NCBI GenBank assembly: GCA_946222885.1 | Contig: CAMIAK010000006.1 | Location: forward strand, 1 to 64,000 | Direction: 5' to 3' | Length of the DNA stretch: 64,000 nucleotides | Source: an uncultured Nesterenkonia sp. | GTDB lineage: Bacteria; Actinomycetota; Actinomycetes; Actinomycetales; Micrococcaceae | In this document: positions 1 through 8,098 of the stretch, in pieces | Layout: the number at the start of each line of letters is the position of its first letter | How positions within the stretch are numbered: position 1 is the first letter of the stretch | Notes under the pieces: generated by a model | Databases searched by the model: none | The model's input: only the letters and a program-made list of their open reading frames with translations | What the model was told of the DNA's origin: nothing | Program-made: the position numbers and the translations under genes

Positions 1-42
1 CTGCTCATCGGCGGAGGCCTCGACGGCCACCTCCCCACCTAA
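1..42 (+). CDS. 3' end of a truncated upstream gene (possible)
   Basis: Frame 1 is open from the window edge to a TAA at 40-42 and would encode the last 13 residues of a protein (LLIGGGLDGHLPT). The codons are GC-rich like the rest of the window, so this may be the tail of a gene on the same strand. The fragment is too short to identify and could be chance. Confidence 0.35.
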   Translation: MLIGGGLDGHLPT

Positions 43-113
43 AAACCGAAGAGCCGCTTTTGTCTTGCTCCGACCTGGCCGACTCACAGAGCGGAAAATT
101 TTTTCACCTCGGC

Positions 114-129
114 TGTGGTACACACCACA
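114..129. promoter_or_regulatory. inverted repeat TGTGGT-N4-ACCACA, candidate operator
   Basis: A perfect 6-4-6 inverted repeat lies 60 bp upstream of the first complete gene. Its core TGGT-N4-ACCA resembles FadR/FCD-type GntR operators, although those usually have three central bases. The GntR gene at 6080-6805 is a possible binder. Function is inferred. Confidence 0.4.
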
Positions 130-145
130 CTCTTGCTGTATGGTC

Positions 146-159
146 GATCCTATAGGATC
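146..159. promoter_or_regulatory. 14-bp perfect palindrome GATCCTATAGGATC, candidate operator
   Basis: A perfect palindrome lies 30 bp before the ATG of the VOC gene, where it would overlap a core promoter. An ATCCAAT heptamer follows it at 161-167. The same heptamer recurs at 6880-6886 in the GntR/pdxA intergenic region, which weakly links the two sites. Confidence 0.4.
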
Positions 160-188
160 TATCCAATTGAATGTGAGGGATAACACTG

Positions 189-665
189 ATGCATGAGGGA
201 TCACTATCCACCGGTATGGCGAAGCCATTGAATGAATATTCTCAGGGCGTCCCTGATGACCGCTTCCCTCTCATCAATCGGATAGATCATGTGGCGATCT
301 TGGTGGAGGACGGAGACAGGTCGGCAGCATATTTTCGTGACGAGCTGAAGTTGCGTCTTGTGCACGATGAGACTTTGGGGCACGCCGGCTCCCGGTTGAT
401 CTATTTCGACGCGGGGAACGCTTTCGTGCAGCTGGTGCAGCCTGTGGGTCCTGGATCTGTGGCAGATCACCTGGCGGAGCATGGTGAAGGCCTGCACCAT
501 GTGTGTTTCGCAACTGAAGATATTCAGCGCGTCCTTGACTCTCTTTCCGGCGAAGCTGACTCGGTCATATTTCAAGGCGGCAGGAATCGGCGGGCTTGTT
601 TTCTGAGTCGTGAGCCGAGTAGGGCAAAGATCGAGTTAACAGAGGAAGATCCTGTTCCTCAGTAA
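189..665 (+). CDS. VOC (glyoxalase/methylmalonyl-CoA epimerase-like) protein
   Basis: This 158-residue protein has the vicinal-oxygen-chelate pattern. The first beta-alpha-beta module begins at 'IDHVAILVED' (about residue 32). The second has 'GLHHVCFATEDI' (about 101-112) and ends with 'KIELTEE'. Histidines near 34 and 104 and the glutamate near 152 would be the metal ligands, as in methylmalonyl-CoA epimerases and lactoylglutathione lyases. The start is ATG 189, with GAGGGA at 175-180. It leads an operon with two dehydrogenases and a TTT importer, so it probably acts on a CoA ester or alpha-hydroxy acid made there. Its GC content looks visibly lower than that of the following genes, a possible sign of separate origin. 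Confidence 0.75.
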   Translation: MHEGSLSTGMAKPLNEYSQGVPDDRFPLINRIDHVAILVEDGDRSAAYFRDELKLRLVHDETLGHAGSRLIYFDAGNAFVQLVQPVGPGSVADHLAEHGEGLHHVCFATEDIQRVLDSLSGEADSVIFQGGRNRRACFLSREPSRAKIELTEEDPVPQ

Positions 666-724
666 TCAGTATTCAAGGAAGAGGCTTTTGTCAATTATCT
701 GTGACGTCATTGGAAGGAAATACC

Positions 725-1813
725 TTGAAGTTCACCATCTCTACCCTGCCCGGTGATGGGATTGGTCCCGAGATCGTCGACTCCGCCCAGCGCGTCCTCA
801 CCGCCGCTCAAGAGGCGGTCGGGGGCTTCGAGCTCGATTTCCAACACCATGAGGCGGGTGCCGAACACTATCGGAGGACCGGTGTGACGCTGCCTGATCC
901 GGTCTATGCGGCGTGTGAGGAGAGCCATGCCATCTTTCTCGGGGCGATCGGGCTGCCCGACGTGCGGGAGCCCTCAGGAACCGAGGTCGGAGGCCAGCTG
1001 ATGTTCCGCATACGGTTCGGGCTGGGGCTCTTCGCAGGGGTCCGTCCGCTCAAGCTCTATCCCGGAGTGAGCACCCCTTTGGCTGATCCGGGGGCCCTGG
1101 ACTTCGTGATTGTCCGGGAGAGCACCGAGGGTCTGTTCGCCTCCTACGGGGGCGGGGCAGAGGTGGAGGATCAGGTCGTCAGCGACACGATGCTCATCAC
1201 CCGGGAGGGAACGGAGCGGGTCGTAGAAGAGGCCTTCTCGCTCTCCCGGAAGAGGCGTGGCCGACCGTCTGACGGTCAGCGCGTAGTGACCGTGGTGGAC
1301 AAGAGCAACGTGTTCCGCTCCATGGCCTTCTTCCAGAAGGTGGCCTACGAGGTGGCCGAACGCCATGCCCCGTCCGTCGCGGTCAACAGCCGTCTGGTGG
1401 ATGCGATGGCGCTGCTGCTGGTGCAGGAGCCCGAGCAGTATGACGTTCTGGTCATGGAGAACATGTACGGCGACATCCTTTCCGACCTGGGAGCGGCGGT
1501 GGTCGGCGGAATGGGCATGGCCCCCTCGGGAGATATCGGTCATGAGCATGCGATGTTCCAACCCGCCCATGGCTCTGCGCCGACGATCGCCGGCCAGGGG
1601 ATAGCCAATCCCTGCGCAACCATTCTCTCCGGACGAATGATGCTGGACTGGCTGGCAGAGCGGCATTCCCACGACGGCGTCCGGGAGGCGGCCCGACGGG
1701 TTGAAGATGCGGTGGCCTCCGCCCTCGGCGAGGGGTTCGCCACCCGGGACATCGGGGGCACCAGCTCCACTGAGGAGTTCACCGCGGCCGTCATCGAGAG
1801 GATCGGGTCATGA
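725..1813 (+). CDS. isocitrate/isopropylmalate dehydrogenase family (tartrate/D-malate type)
   Basis: This NAD(P)- and metal-dependent decarboxylating beta-hydroxyacid dehydrogenase has about 362 residues. The N-terminal 'LPGDGIGPEIV', the 'ENMYGDILSDLGAAVVGG' metal and nucleotide region and the C-terminal 'AHGSAPTIAGQGIANP' loop are all present. The family includes LeuB, tartrate dehydrogenase and D-malate dehydrogenase. A catabolic context with a TTT carrier and no leucine genes favours a tartrate- or malate-like substrate over leucine biosynthesis. A GTG at 701 is also open, but GGAAGGA at 712-718 sits 6 nt before TTG 725, which gives the usual family N-terminus (MKFTISTLPGDG). The gene ends in a 4-bp overlap with the next one. 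Confidence 0.8.
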   Translation: MKFTISTLPGDGIGPEIVDSAQRVLTAAQEAVGGFELDFQHHEAGAEHYRRTGVTLPDPVYAACEESHAIFLGAIGLPDVREPSGTEVGGQLMFRIRFGLGLFAGVRPLKLYPGVSTPLADPGALDFVIVRESTEGLFASYGGGAEVEDQVVSDTMLITREGTERVVEEAFSLSRKRRGRPSDGQRVVTVVDKSNVFRSMAFFQKVAYEVAERHAPSVAVNSRLVDAMALLLVQEPEQYDVLVMENMYGDILSDLGAAVVGGMGMAPSGDIGHEHAMFQPAHGSAPTIAGQGIANPCATILSGRMMLDWLAERHSHDGVREAARRVEDAVASALGEGFATRDIGGTSSTEEFTAAVIERIGS

Positions 1814-2952
1814 GTGAGCACGCACGACCGTCCATGGGTAGGTACAGGCCCCAGGAGCTGCAGTGGTTCATCTCCGCCGTCCTCTCCCAGATGGGATCTC
1901 CGGATGCCGTGGCCGGGGAGGTCGCAGGGCATCTGGTCCGTTCGAGCGTCTCTGGGCACGACTCGCATGGCGTAAACCGGCTGCCCCAATATGTCATGCA
2001 GGTGGAGGCAGGCAACCTGGATCCGGCGGCGGAACCTACGGTGCTGAGGCAGACCGGCAGCTCCGTGCTCATCGACGGACACGGCGGGTTCGGCCACCAC
2101 TCCGCTGCGGTGGCCCTCGAGCACGCGATGGACAGAGCGGCGGCGACCGGTGCCGGAGTGGCTACGGTACGGCATGCCACGCATATCGGGCGGCTCGGAG
2201 AGTACGCGGAGAGAGCCGCAGAGCGAGGGCTGGTCAGCATGATCACCACCGGCGCGGCAGGCCTGGATCTCGGATGGATGATGCCGCCCGGCGGGACCCG
2301 GCGGTTCGTCGGGGCGAATCCGTGGGCACTGGGAATCCCCGCCGGGGAGGTTCCCGTGATCTTCGACGGATCCATGACAAATGTGGCCCAGGGCAAGATC
2401 CACGTGGCCCGCTCGAAGGGCGAAGAGATACCGGATGAATGGCTCGTAGACCCCGAAGGCAGGCCGACCAATGCTCCCGCTGATCTATACGCCGGCGGAG
2501 CTCTGCTGCCGCTGGGTGGGAGCACCGCGGGACACAAAGGCTACAGCCTGGGGCTGATGTCGGCGCTGCTGGGGTCCATGGGCATGATCGGTGATCCGCA
2601 CCCCACGCCCGTGGGCGCGAATCTTCAAGTCACTGGAGAGAAGCCGCCTGTCAGGGAGGGGGCCACCCACTGGCTTGCCGGAGTCTTCATCTTCGTCGCC
2701 GACCCGGCGGTCTTCGGAGACCCCGGCGAATACGCCGCAGAGGTGGAACGGCTGCGGGCAGCCGCCCGGGGTGCGGCGGGGGCTCCCGAGGATCCGGCCT
2801 TCCCCGGAGAGCTCGAGGTCAGAGCCAGGCAGAGGAATCTGGACGAGGGGCTCACCGTGCCCACCCGTACCGTCGATGAGCTCACTGCGGTGGGGCGTCG
2901 GTTCTCTGTGCCATTTCCAAGATCACTCACCTCAGAAGAAGGAGAAGGATGA
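1810..2952 (+). CDS. malate/L-lactate/ureidoglycolate dehydrogenase (Ldh2 family)
   Basis: This 380-residue protein belongs to the Ldh2/YlbC/ComC family of NAD(P)-dependent 2-hydroxyacid dehydrogenases, which use a non-Rossmann fold. Family marks are 'SGHDSHGVNRLPQYV' (about 46-60), 'HATHIGRLGEYAE' with the catalytic His, 'GANPWALGIPA', and 'GHKGYSLGLMSALLG' near 240. It overlaps the preceding stop by 4 bp and the following tctC start similarly, so the genes are translationally coupled. It probably oxidises the alpha-hydroxy group of the imported acid. The substrate cannot be read from sequence. Confidence 0.82.
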   Translation: MSEHARPSMGRYRPQELQWFISAVLSQMGSPDAVAGEVAGHLVRSSVSGHDSHGVNRLPQYVMQVEAGNLDPAAEPTVLRQTGSSVLIDGHGGFGHHSAAVALEHAMDRAAATGAGVATVRHATHIGRLGEYAERAAERGLVSMITTGAAGLDLGWMMPPGGTRRFVGANPWALGIPAGEVPVIFDGSMTNVAQGKIHVARSKGEEIPDEWLVDPEGRPTNAPADLYAGGALLPLGGSTAGHKGYSLGLMSALLGSMGMIGDPHPTPVGANLQVTGEKPPVREGATHWLAGVFIFVADPAVFGDPGEYAAEVERLRAAARGAAGAPEDPAFPGELEVRARQRNLDEGLTVPTRTVDELTAVGRRFSVPFPRSLTSEEGEG

Positions 2953-3935
2953 TGCACCGCACCACGATGAAGACGGTTCCTGCGCTGTTGGGAGTCTCGG
3001 CGTTGGCCCTCACCGCTTGTGGGGAATCGGGCGAGGCCGCCGCGGAGGACTTTCCGGAGAGCGCCGTCGATGTGACGATCCCCTTCGATCCGGGCGACGG
3101 CTCCGATGTCATGGCGCGCATGGTCGAGCAGTATTGGGAGGACGAGTTCGGCGTCGGGATGAACTTCGAGTACCGCTCCGGAGCCGGTGGCACCGTCGGG
3201 ATGATGGAGTTCGCCTCCACCGGCAGCGATGACGGCTATGACCTGGCCACATTCAACTTTCCCCATATCTCGGTACATCCGGCGGGCGGGCTGGCCGACT
3301 ACTCGGCCGATGATTTCGAGTTCATCGGGCAGATCGCCTCCGACTACAACGTCGCCGTCGTCCGTGACGACTCCGAATACGAATCGATGGAGGACTTTGT
3401 CGACGCTGCCGAGGACGCCCCCGGCAGCCTGTCGGTCTCCATCCCTCAGGCCATGGACACCGGCCACATCGCCTACGCCCAGCTCCTCGAGGACACGGGC
3501 ATCGACGCACCGCTGGTGAGCTATCAGAGCGGCTCGGAGCAGTTGGACGGCATCCTCAGCGGGGACACCGACCTGGCGATGGGCACCATGGGCACCATGG
3601 GTTCGGCCATCGATTCCGGAGATCTGCGCGTGCTCGGGGTGACCTCTCCTGAGCGGCTCGAGTATGAGCCGGACTGGCCGACCTTCCTCGAGCAGGGCTA
3701 TGAGGTGGAGATCTACCTCGGACGGCTGTGGATGGTCCCGGCCGGCACCGATGAGGCGCTCGTACAGCGTTACCAAGAGGGCTTCCAAGCCATCGCTGAT
3801 GATCCGGACTTCCAGCAGAGCATGGAGGACCTCGGCTACGAGGTGGAGTTCCACGACGGTGCCTGGGTCGACGAGCAGATCGCTCAGTTCGAGGAAGATG
3901 TGGACGAGCTGGTGGAGCAGCTGGAGTCCCACTGA
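2949..3935 (+). CDS. TTT-family substrate-binding lipoprotein (TctC)
   Basis: This is the extracytoplasmic solute receptor of a tripartite tricarboxylate transporter, 328 residues. It has a lipoprotein signal with the lipobox 'ALTAC' (Cys about 25). The mature part shows the TctC/Bug pattern: 'VTIPFDPGDGSDVMAR', 'EYRSGAGGTVGMMEFA', and 'LGVTSPERLEYEPDWPTFLEQG' in the C-terminal lobe. The mature protein is strongly acidic. Bug proteins bind carboxylates such as citrate, tartrate, malate and glutarate. The two membrane subunits follow directly. Confidence 0.88.
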   Translation: MMHRTTMKTVPALLGVSALALTACGESGEAAAEDFPESAVDVTIPFDPGDGSDVMARMVEQYWEDEFGVGMNFEYRSGAGGTVGMMEFASTGSDDGYDLATFNFPHISVHPAGGLADYSADDFEFIGQIASDYNVAVVRDDSEYESMEDFVDAAEDAPGSLSVSIPQAMDTGHIAYAQLLEDTGIDAPLVSYQSGSEQLDGILSGDTDLAMGTMGTMGSAIDSGDLRVLGVTSPERLEYEPDWPTFLEQGYEVEIYLGRLWMVPAGTDEALVQRYQEGFQAIADDPDFQQSMEDLGYEVEFHDGAWVDEQIAQFEEDVDELVEQLESH

Positions 3936-3990
3936 TCGCGGGAGAAGGTCAACGCATGCACTGTTCACCGACTGAAGCAGGCGGGGAGAG

Positions 3991-5514
3991 ATGATCGAGG
4001 AAATCTTCGACGGGCTGGTGGCGAGCCTCAGCCTCTATCACCTGATCCTCATCGTGGTGGGGCTGGCGGGTGGCATCGTCATCGGGACGCTGCCGGGGCT
4101 ATCGGCCATCATGGGCATCACCCTGATGATGCCGTTCACCCTGGTGATGCCGCCCGAATCCGGGCTCATCATGCTGGGAGCCATCTTCGTCGGCGCCATC
4201 TATGGAGGGGCGAACTCCGCGATCCTCCTGAACATCCCCGGCACGCCGTCCTCCTTGGCGACGACCTTCGACGGCTACCCGCTGACCAAGCAGGGAAGGG
4301 CCAAGGAGGCGCTGCTGGGATCGCTGACCTCCTCTGTGGTGGGCGGCGTGCTGGGCGCCCTGGTGCTGCTGTTCTTCTTCGCCCCGCTGGCCCGCATCGG
4401 CCTGCAGATCGGCCCGCCGGAGTACATGTGGCTGGCGATATTCGGCCTGACCACCATCGTCAGCATCGCTTCATCCGCCCTGGCCAAGGGAATCCTCGGA
4501 GCGGCGATCGGTCTGCTCATGGGCACGGTGGGGATCTCGCAGTTCACCGGCACGCCGCGCTTCACCTTCGGCTTCCGGGAGCTCTCCCTCGGAATCGACT
4601 TGGTCCCTGCGCTTGTCGGGCTGTTCGCAGTGTCCCAGATGCTGCTGATGGTGGACTCCTCCCAGTACAAGGCCGGCCATCTCAGCGACCAACGAGGTGC
4701 GCTCGGCCGGGTGCTGGGCGGGCTGCGCCGGACCAAGCTGCTCCTGCTCCGTTCCTCCGGCATCGGCGTGCTGGTGGGCATGCTGCCGGGGGCAGGCGGG
4801 TCGGTCGCCTCGCTCATCGCCTACAACGAGTCGAAGAGATGGTCGAAGCGCAAGAAGGAGTACGGCACGGGGGCCATGGAGGGAGTCTTCTCCTCAGAGT
4901 CGGCGAACAACGCCCAGGTTCCGGGAACACTGATCCCCATGCTGGGCCTCGGGATCCCCGGCAGCGCCGTCGCCGCAGTGATGATGGGCGGACTGCTCTC
5001 CCACGGCATCCAGCCGGGCCCTCAGCTGTTGGAGACCAGCGCCGATGTGGCCTACACCTTCATCATCGCTCTGCTGCTGGCCAACATCCTGCTCTTCCCG
5101 GTGGGCGCGGTGCTGATCACCGGCACCTCGAAGGTGCTCAACTCCCCGGTGCACTTCCTCATCCCCACGATCCTGGTCCTGGCCGTCGTCGGGTCGTTGG
5201 CACCGCGCGGACAGATGTTCGACGTGCGGGTGATGGTCGTCGTCGGCATCATCGCCTATCTGCTGCACCGGGTGGGCGTGACTGCGGGGCCCATCGCGCT
5301 CGGGCTTGTGCTGGGTCCGATCATCGAGAGCAACCTCGTCCTCTCGATCAACCTCGCGCAGAACCGGGATTCGATCCTGGAGGTGATCGCCTTCCGGCCG
5401 GTCTCTGCAGTGCTGATCCTGCTGTGCCTGCTCTCACTCCTCGCCCCTCTGCTCCGCCGGAGGACGAAGAGGTCCCAGAGCGCCGCCCTCTCTGCCGTGA
5501 AGGAGCCCCAGTGA
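3991..5514 (+). CDS. TTT-family large permease subunit (TctA)
   Basis: This 507-residue multi-spanning protein is the large subunit of the TTT importer. The duplicated TctA signature is clear: 'GTLPGLSAIMGITLMMPFT' near residue 33 and 'GMLPGAGGSVASLIAYNES' near 262. 'YGGANSAILLNIPGTPSS' is the conserved loop between helices. About 11-12 hydrophobic segments are visible. It starts with ATG 3991 after GGGGAGAG. Gene order is C-A-B, whereas the second TTT system in this window is C-B-A. Its stop overlaps the GTG of tctB. Confidence 0.9.
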   Translation: MIEEIFDGLVASLSLYHLILIVVGLAGGIVIGTLPGLSAIMGITLMMPFTLVMPPESGLIMLGAIFVGAIYGGANSAILLNIPGTPSSLATTFDGYPLTKQGRAKEALLGSLTSSVVGGVLGALVLLFFFAPLARIGLQIGPPEYMWLAIFGLTTIVSIASSALAKGILGAAIGLLMGTVGISQFTGTPRFTFGFRELSLGIDLVPALVGLFAVSQMLLMVDSSQYKAGHLSDQRGALGRVLGGLRRTKLLLLRSSGIGVLVGMLPGAGGSVASLIAYNESKRWSKRKKEYGTGAMEGVFSSESANNAQVPGTLIPMLGLGIPGSAVAAVMMGGLLSHGIQPGPQLLETSADVAYTFIIALLLANILLFPVGAVLITGTSKVLNSPVHFLIPTILVLAVVGSLAPRGQMFDVRVMVVVGIIAYLLHRVGVTAGPIALGLVLGPIIESNLVLSINLAQNRDSILEVIAFRPVSAVLILLCLLSLLAPLLRRRTKRSQSAALSAVKEPQ

Positions 5515-6029
5515 AGAACAACACGCCTGAGACGCTGCTCGTCGTCCTGTCGCTCGCAGGGGCGGTCTTCCTCTGGATGGTGACGGCTGAGCTTCCTGAG
5601 ACGGCCGCCCTGTTCCCTCGGATCGTGCTGGGCATCATCGTTGCCTCGGCGCTGTGGATCGCCGTGGACATGGTGCGGTCCAGAACGAGGGTGACGCCGG
5701 AGGGCGCGCCGGACGAGGAGCCGGAAGGCGGCTCTGACGCCAGTCCGGAAGGGCTTGCCGCTGGGGTGACGGAGGGGAACACGCGTCGTCTCCGCAAGAC
5801 GATCACCGTGGTGAGCCTGGTCCTCTACGCGGTTCTCATCCCGATCATCGGCTTCTATGTCGCCACGGCCCTCTTCCTGGGGGTCATGTACTGGGTCACC
5901 TGGGGCTACCCCCGGCAGGCATCCCGGATTCTCCTCTCCGCCGTGGTCGCGGTCCTCGCCACGGCAGCCGTCTACGGAGTCTTCGGCATCCTGCTGAATG
6001 TCGGCACGCCTGAGGGGCTTCTGTTCTGA
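5511..6029 (+). CDS. TTT-family small permease subunit (TctB)
   Basis: This is a small membrane subunit of 172 residues. The chosen start is GTG 5511 (VKNNTPETLL), in a 4-bp overlap with the tctA stop; the frame is open much further upstream but only inside tctA. Four hydrophobic segments are visible, near residues 7-24, 38-54, 95-120 and 140-165, the usual TctB topology. A hydrophilic acidic insert of about 40 residues separates the second and third. It is the last gene of the operon and ends 50 bp from the convergent GntR gene. Confidence 0.8.
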   Translation: MKNNTPETLLVVLSLAGAVFLWMVTAELPETAALFPRIVLGIIVASALWIAVDMVRSRTRVTPEGAPDEEPEGGSDASPEGLAAGVTEGNTRRLRKTITVVSLVLYAVLIPIIGFYVATALFLGVMYWVTWGYPRQASRILLSAVVAVLATAAVYGVFGILLNVGTPEGLLF

Positions 6030-6079
6030 GCCAGTCCCAGTGGCAGCCGGGAGGCTCAGGCCGAAAGCCGCAGATGCTG

Positions 6080-6805
6080 TCAGGACCTCGCTGAGGTGGT
6101 GGAGATGTCGTCGAGGGTGCGCCGACGGACTCCGAGGATATGCGTTCGCGCCGCCTCCTTGGCCCGCTCGACGTCGCCGTCCTCGATGGCGTCCAAAATT
6201 TCTCTGTGTTCGGCAGTGGCGAGTTCTGCGTCTACTGCCTGAAGCGCGACGAACTGCCTCAGTCGTTGACCATGGATCGAGATGTGTCGTGCCATCTGAA
6301 GGAAATAGGCATTCTCTGTGGCTTCGAAGATGGCGTCATGAAAGGCCCGGTCTGCAGCGACGTAGGCTCCCAACTCTCTGGCTGAGGTCTCCCCGTCGGC
6401 CGAGTCCCGGATGATCTCGGTGTGGTTTCGGTGCTGCTCCCAGATCCGATGCAGAGCGGGGAGGAGCTTGGTCCGGTGACGCATAGCGTGTGGGATGACT
6501 TCGACCTCCAAGAGAAGCCTGGCGTCGAAGAGCTGTTTGATGGCGTCTTCCGACATGGGGGGCGCCACTTTGTATCCGCGCAGTGCTGTGCGGGTGACGA
6601 GGCCGGTGGACTCAAGCTGAACGAGTGCTTCTCGGACCGGAGTCGGGGAGACCTGCAGCTGGGCGGCCAGGGAGTCTATTCCGAGGCTGTCGCCCGGATT
6701 GAGGCGCCCGGAGACGAGCAGTTCCAGCAGCGAGTCATAGACCTCATCCCGCAGCACCCGGCGGGCAGGCCGAGAAGAATCGGGCAAAAAAGCGTCAAAG
6801 GCCAT
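6080..6805 (-). CDS. GntR family regulator, FadR/FCD subfamily
   Basis: This 241-residue regulator has an N-terminal winged helix ('SLAAQLQVSPTPVREALVQLESTGLV', about 46-71). Its C-terminal all-helical FCD domain shows the metal- and ligand-binding pattern 'DRAFHDAIF' (about 152-160) and 'EHREILDAIEDGD' (about 196-208). FCD regulators bind small carboxylates. It is divergent from pdxA/TTT-2 and convergent with the VOC/TTT-1 operon, so it may control either or both. The sequence does not decide which. Confidence 0.85.
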   Translation of the reverse strand: MAFDAFLPDSSRPARRVLRDEVYDSLLELLVSGRLNPGDSLGIDSLAAQLQVSPTPVREALVQLESTGLVTRTALRGYKVAPPMSEDAIKQLFDARLLLEVEVIPHAMRHRTKLLPALHRIWEQHRNHTEIIRDSADGETSARELGAYVAADRAFHDAIFEATENAYFLQMARHISIHGQRLRQFVALQAVDAELATAEHREILDAIEDGDVERAKEAARTHILGVRRRTLDDISTTSARS

Positions 6806-6934
6806 GGCTGAACCTTGCTGTGTTCTCGGGCGCGGCTATTCATCAGGATCAAGAACGTCAGACTATCACTCTTTCCTATATCCAATAGCGGTCACCTTTC
6901 AGGCCCTGGCATCACGATCGAGCGTGCGCCCCGG

Positions 6935-6986
6935 TGCACACGTGTTCAATCTATACATTGACATGTGTTCACCGGGCGGATACCTT
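6935..6986 (+). promoter_or_regulatory. pdxA promoter with two TGxACAyGTGTTCA operators
   Basis: A -35 TTGACA (6958-6963) and a -10 TACCTT (6981-6986) are separated by exactly 17 bp. The 14-mer TTGACATGTGTTCA (6958-6971) begins at the -35. A second copy, TGCACACGTGTTCA (6935-6948), is an almost perfect palindrome centred on CACGTG and lies 23 bp upstream. A third member, TTGACACGTGTTCA, overlies the -35 of the promoter at 16173. Shared repression of the two operons is inferred. Confidence 0.6.
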
Positions 6987-7040
6987 TCCAGTAGTCCGAA
7001 TGTGATTGCTATCACGTCACTTTCCATAGGGAGTATGACA

Positions 7041-8042
7041 ATGAGTGAGAGAGATGTCCGTCCATCCATCGCCGTCACGCTGGGGGACCCTGCCGGAGTG
7101 GGGCCGGAGCTGGCGGCCCGCCTGCTGGCCGTGCAGGAGAACCTGGAGAAGGCCCAGGTGTATCTCCTGGCGGACAGGATAGAGCTGGAGGAGGCGGAGA
7201 AGGTCGCGGGGGTCTCGGTGCCGCTGAGTGCGGAGCCCCGGCCGGGCGCTGTCGTCCTCCTGGAGGACGGCACCGCTCCCCCGCCGGGCTCGATCCCGCC
7301 CAAGCAGGTCAGTGAGGCGGCAGGGGCGCGTGCCCTGCATCAGCTCCGCCGGGCGCTCCACCTCTCCCGCAGGGGAGAGGTGGAGGCCATTGTCTTCACC
7401 CCGCTCAACAAGACCAGCCTCCATCAGGCCGGGATGCATGAGGAGGATGAGCTGCGCTGGTTCGCCAAGGAACTCGCCTATGACGGGACAACCTCGGAGC
7501 TCAACATCCTCGGGAATCTCTGGACGGCCCGGGTGACTTCCCACGTCGGTGTCCAGGACATCGCTCAGGGCGTCACCGCAGAGAACGTCGAGAAGGCGAT
7601 CCAACTCCTGCACGGAGTGCTGCGCGACTCAGGCCTCCCCGAGCCGCGCATCGGCGTGGCAGCGCTCAACCCGCACGCCGGTGAGAACGGACTCTTCGGT
7701 CGACAGGAGATCGAGGAGATCGCGCCCGGAATCCGAGCGGCCCAGGCGCGCGGCATCAACGCGAAGGGTCCCTATCCCTCGGACACTATCTTCCTCGCCC
7801 GGGATGAATTCGACGGGATCGTCACCCAATATCACGATCAGGGGCAGATCGCGATGAAGCTTCTGGGCTTCGACGGCGGCGTCACCGTTCAAGGCGGTCT
7901 GCCCGTCATGATCGCCACCCCTGCCCACGGCACGGCATTCGACATCGTCGGGACGGGCAGGGCGAACCTGACCTCCACCCAGAACGCCTATGACATCGCC
8001 GTCGAGGTGGCTGGCCGGCGCAAGCTCGCCACTACGGCGTAA
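7041..8042 (+). CDS. PdxA2-like 4-phospho-(hydroxy)acid dehydrogenase
   Basis: This 333-residue PdxA-superfamily NAD-dependent, metal-dependent oxidative decarboxylase has the N-terminal 'VTLGDPAGVGPELAARLL', 'TPLNKTSLHQAGM' (substrate loop and histidine), 'NPHAGENGLFG' and 'YHDQGQIAMKLLGFDGGV'. The last two supply the other metal-binding histidines. PdxA2 proteins oxidise 4-phospho-D-threonate or erythronate rather than vitamin B6 intermediates. A catabolic setting with a GntR regulator and TTT transporter, and no pdx genes, supports that role. The start is ATG 7041 with AGGGAG at 7028-7033; ATG 7035 is too close to the ribosome site. No DUF1537 kinase, the usual partner, is present here. 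Confidence 0.8.
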   Translation: MSERDVRPSIAVTLGDPAGVGPELAARLLAVQENLEKAQVYLLADRIELEEAEKVAGVSVPLSAEPRPGAVVLLEDGTAPPPGSIPPKQVSEAAGARALHQLRRALHLSRRGEVEAIVFTPLNKTSLHQAGMHEEDELRWFAKELAYDGTTSELNILGNLWTARVTSHVGVQDIAQGVTAENVEKAIQLLHGVLRDSGLPEPRIGVAALNPHAGENGLFGRQEIEEIAPGIRAAQARGINAKGPYPSDTIFLARDEFDGIVTQYHDQGQIAMKLLGFDGGVTVQGGLPVMIATPAHGTAFDIVGTGRANLTSTQNAYDIAVEVAGRRKLATTA

Positions 8043-8063
8043 CCACTATCACCGCTCGCATCA

Positions 8064-8079
8064 CGTCCCTGCGGGGACG
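8064..8079 (+). repeat. small intercistronic hairpin before the second tctC
   Basis: CGTCCC and GGGACG form a 6-bp stem around TGCG in the 56-bp gap between pdxA and the binding-protein gene. Hairpins at this position often stabilise the 5' end of abundant binding-protein mRNA. That role is inferred; the stem is short. Confidence 0.35.
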
Positions 8080-8098
8080 AAGAGGAAGGCCATATCTC

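Noticed and set aside
4428..5510. N-terminal extension of the tctB frame through tctA
   Set aside because: The stretch is an alternate reading of tctA and ends where the hydrophobic TctB sequence begins at GTG 5511.
7041..8042. Vitamin B6 biosynthesis PdxA
   Set aside because: The operon contains a carboxylate importer and a GntR regulator, with no pdxJ, ksgA or other B6 genes. The PdxA2 catabolic class fits better.
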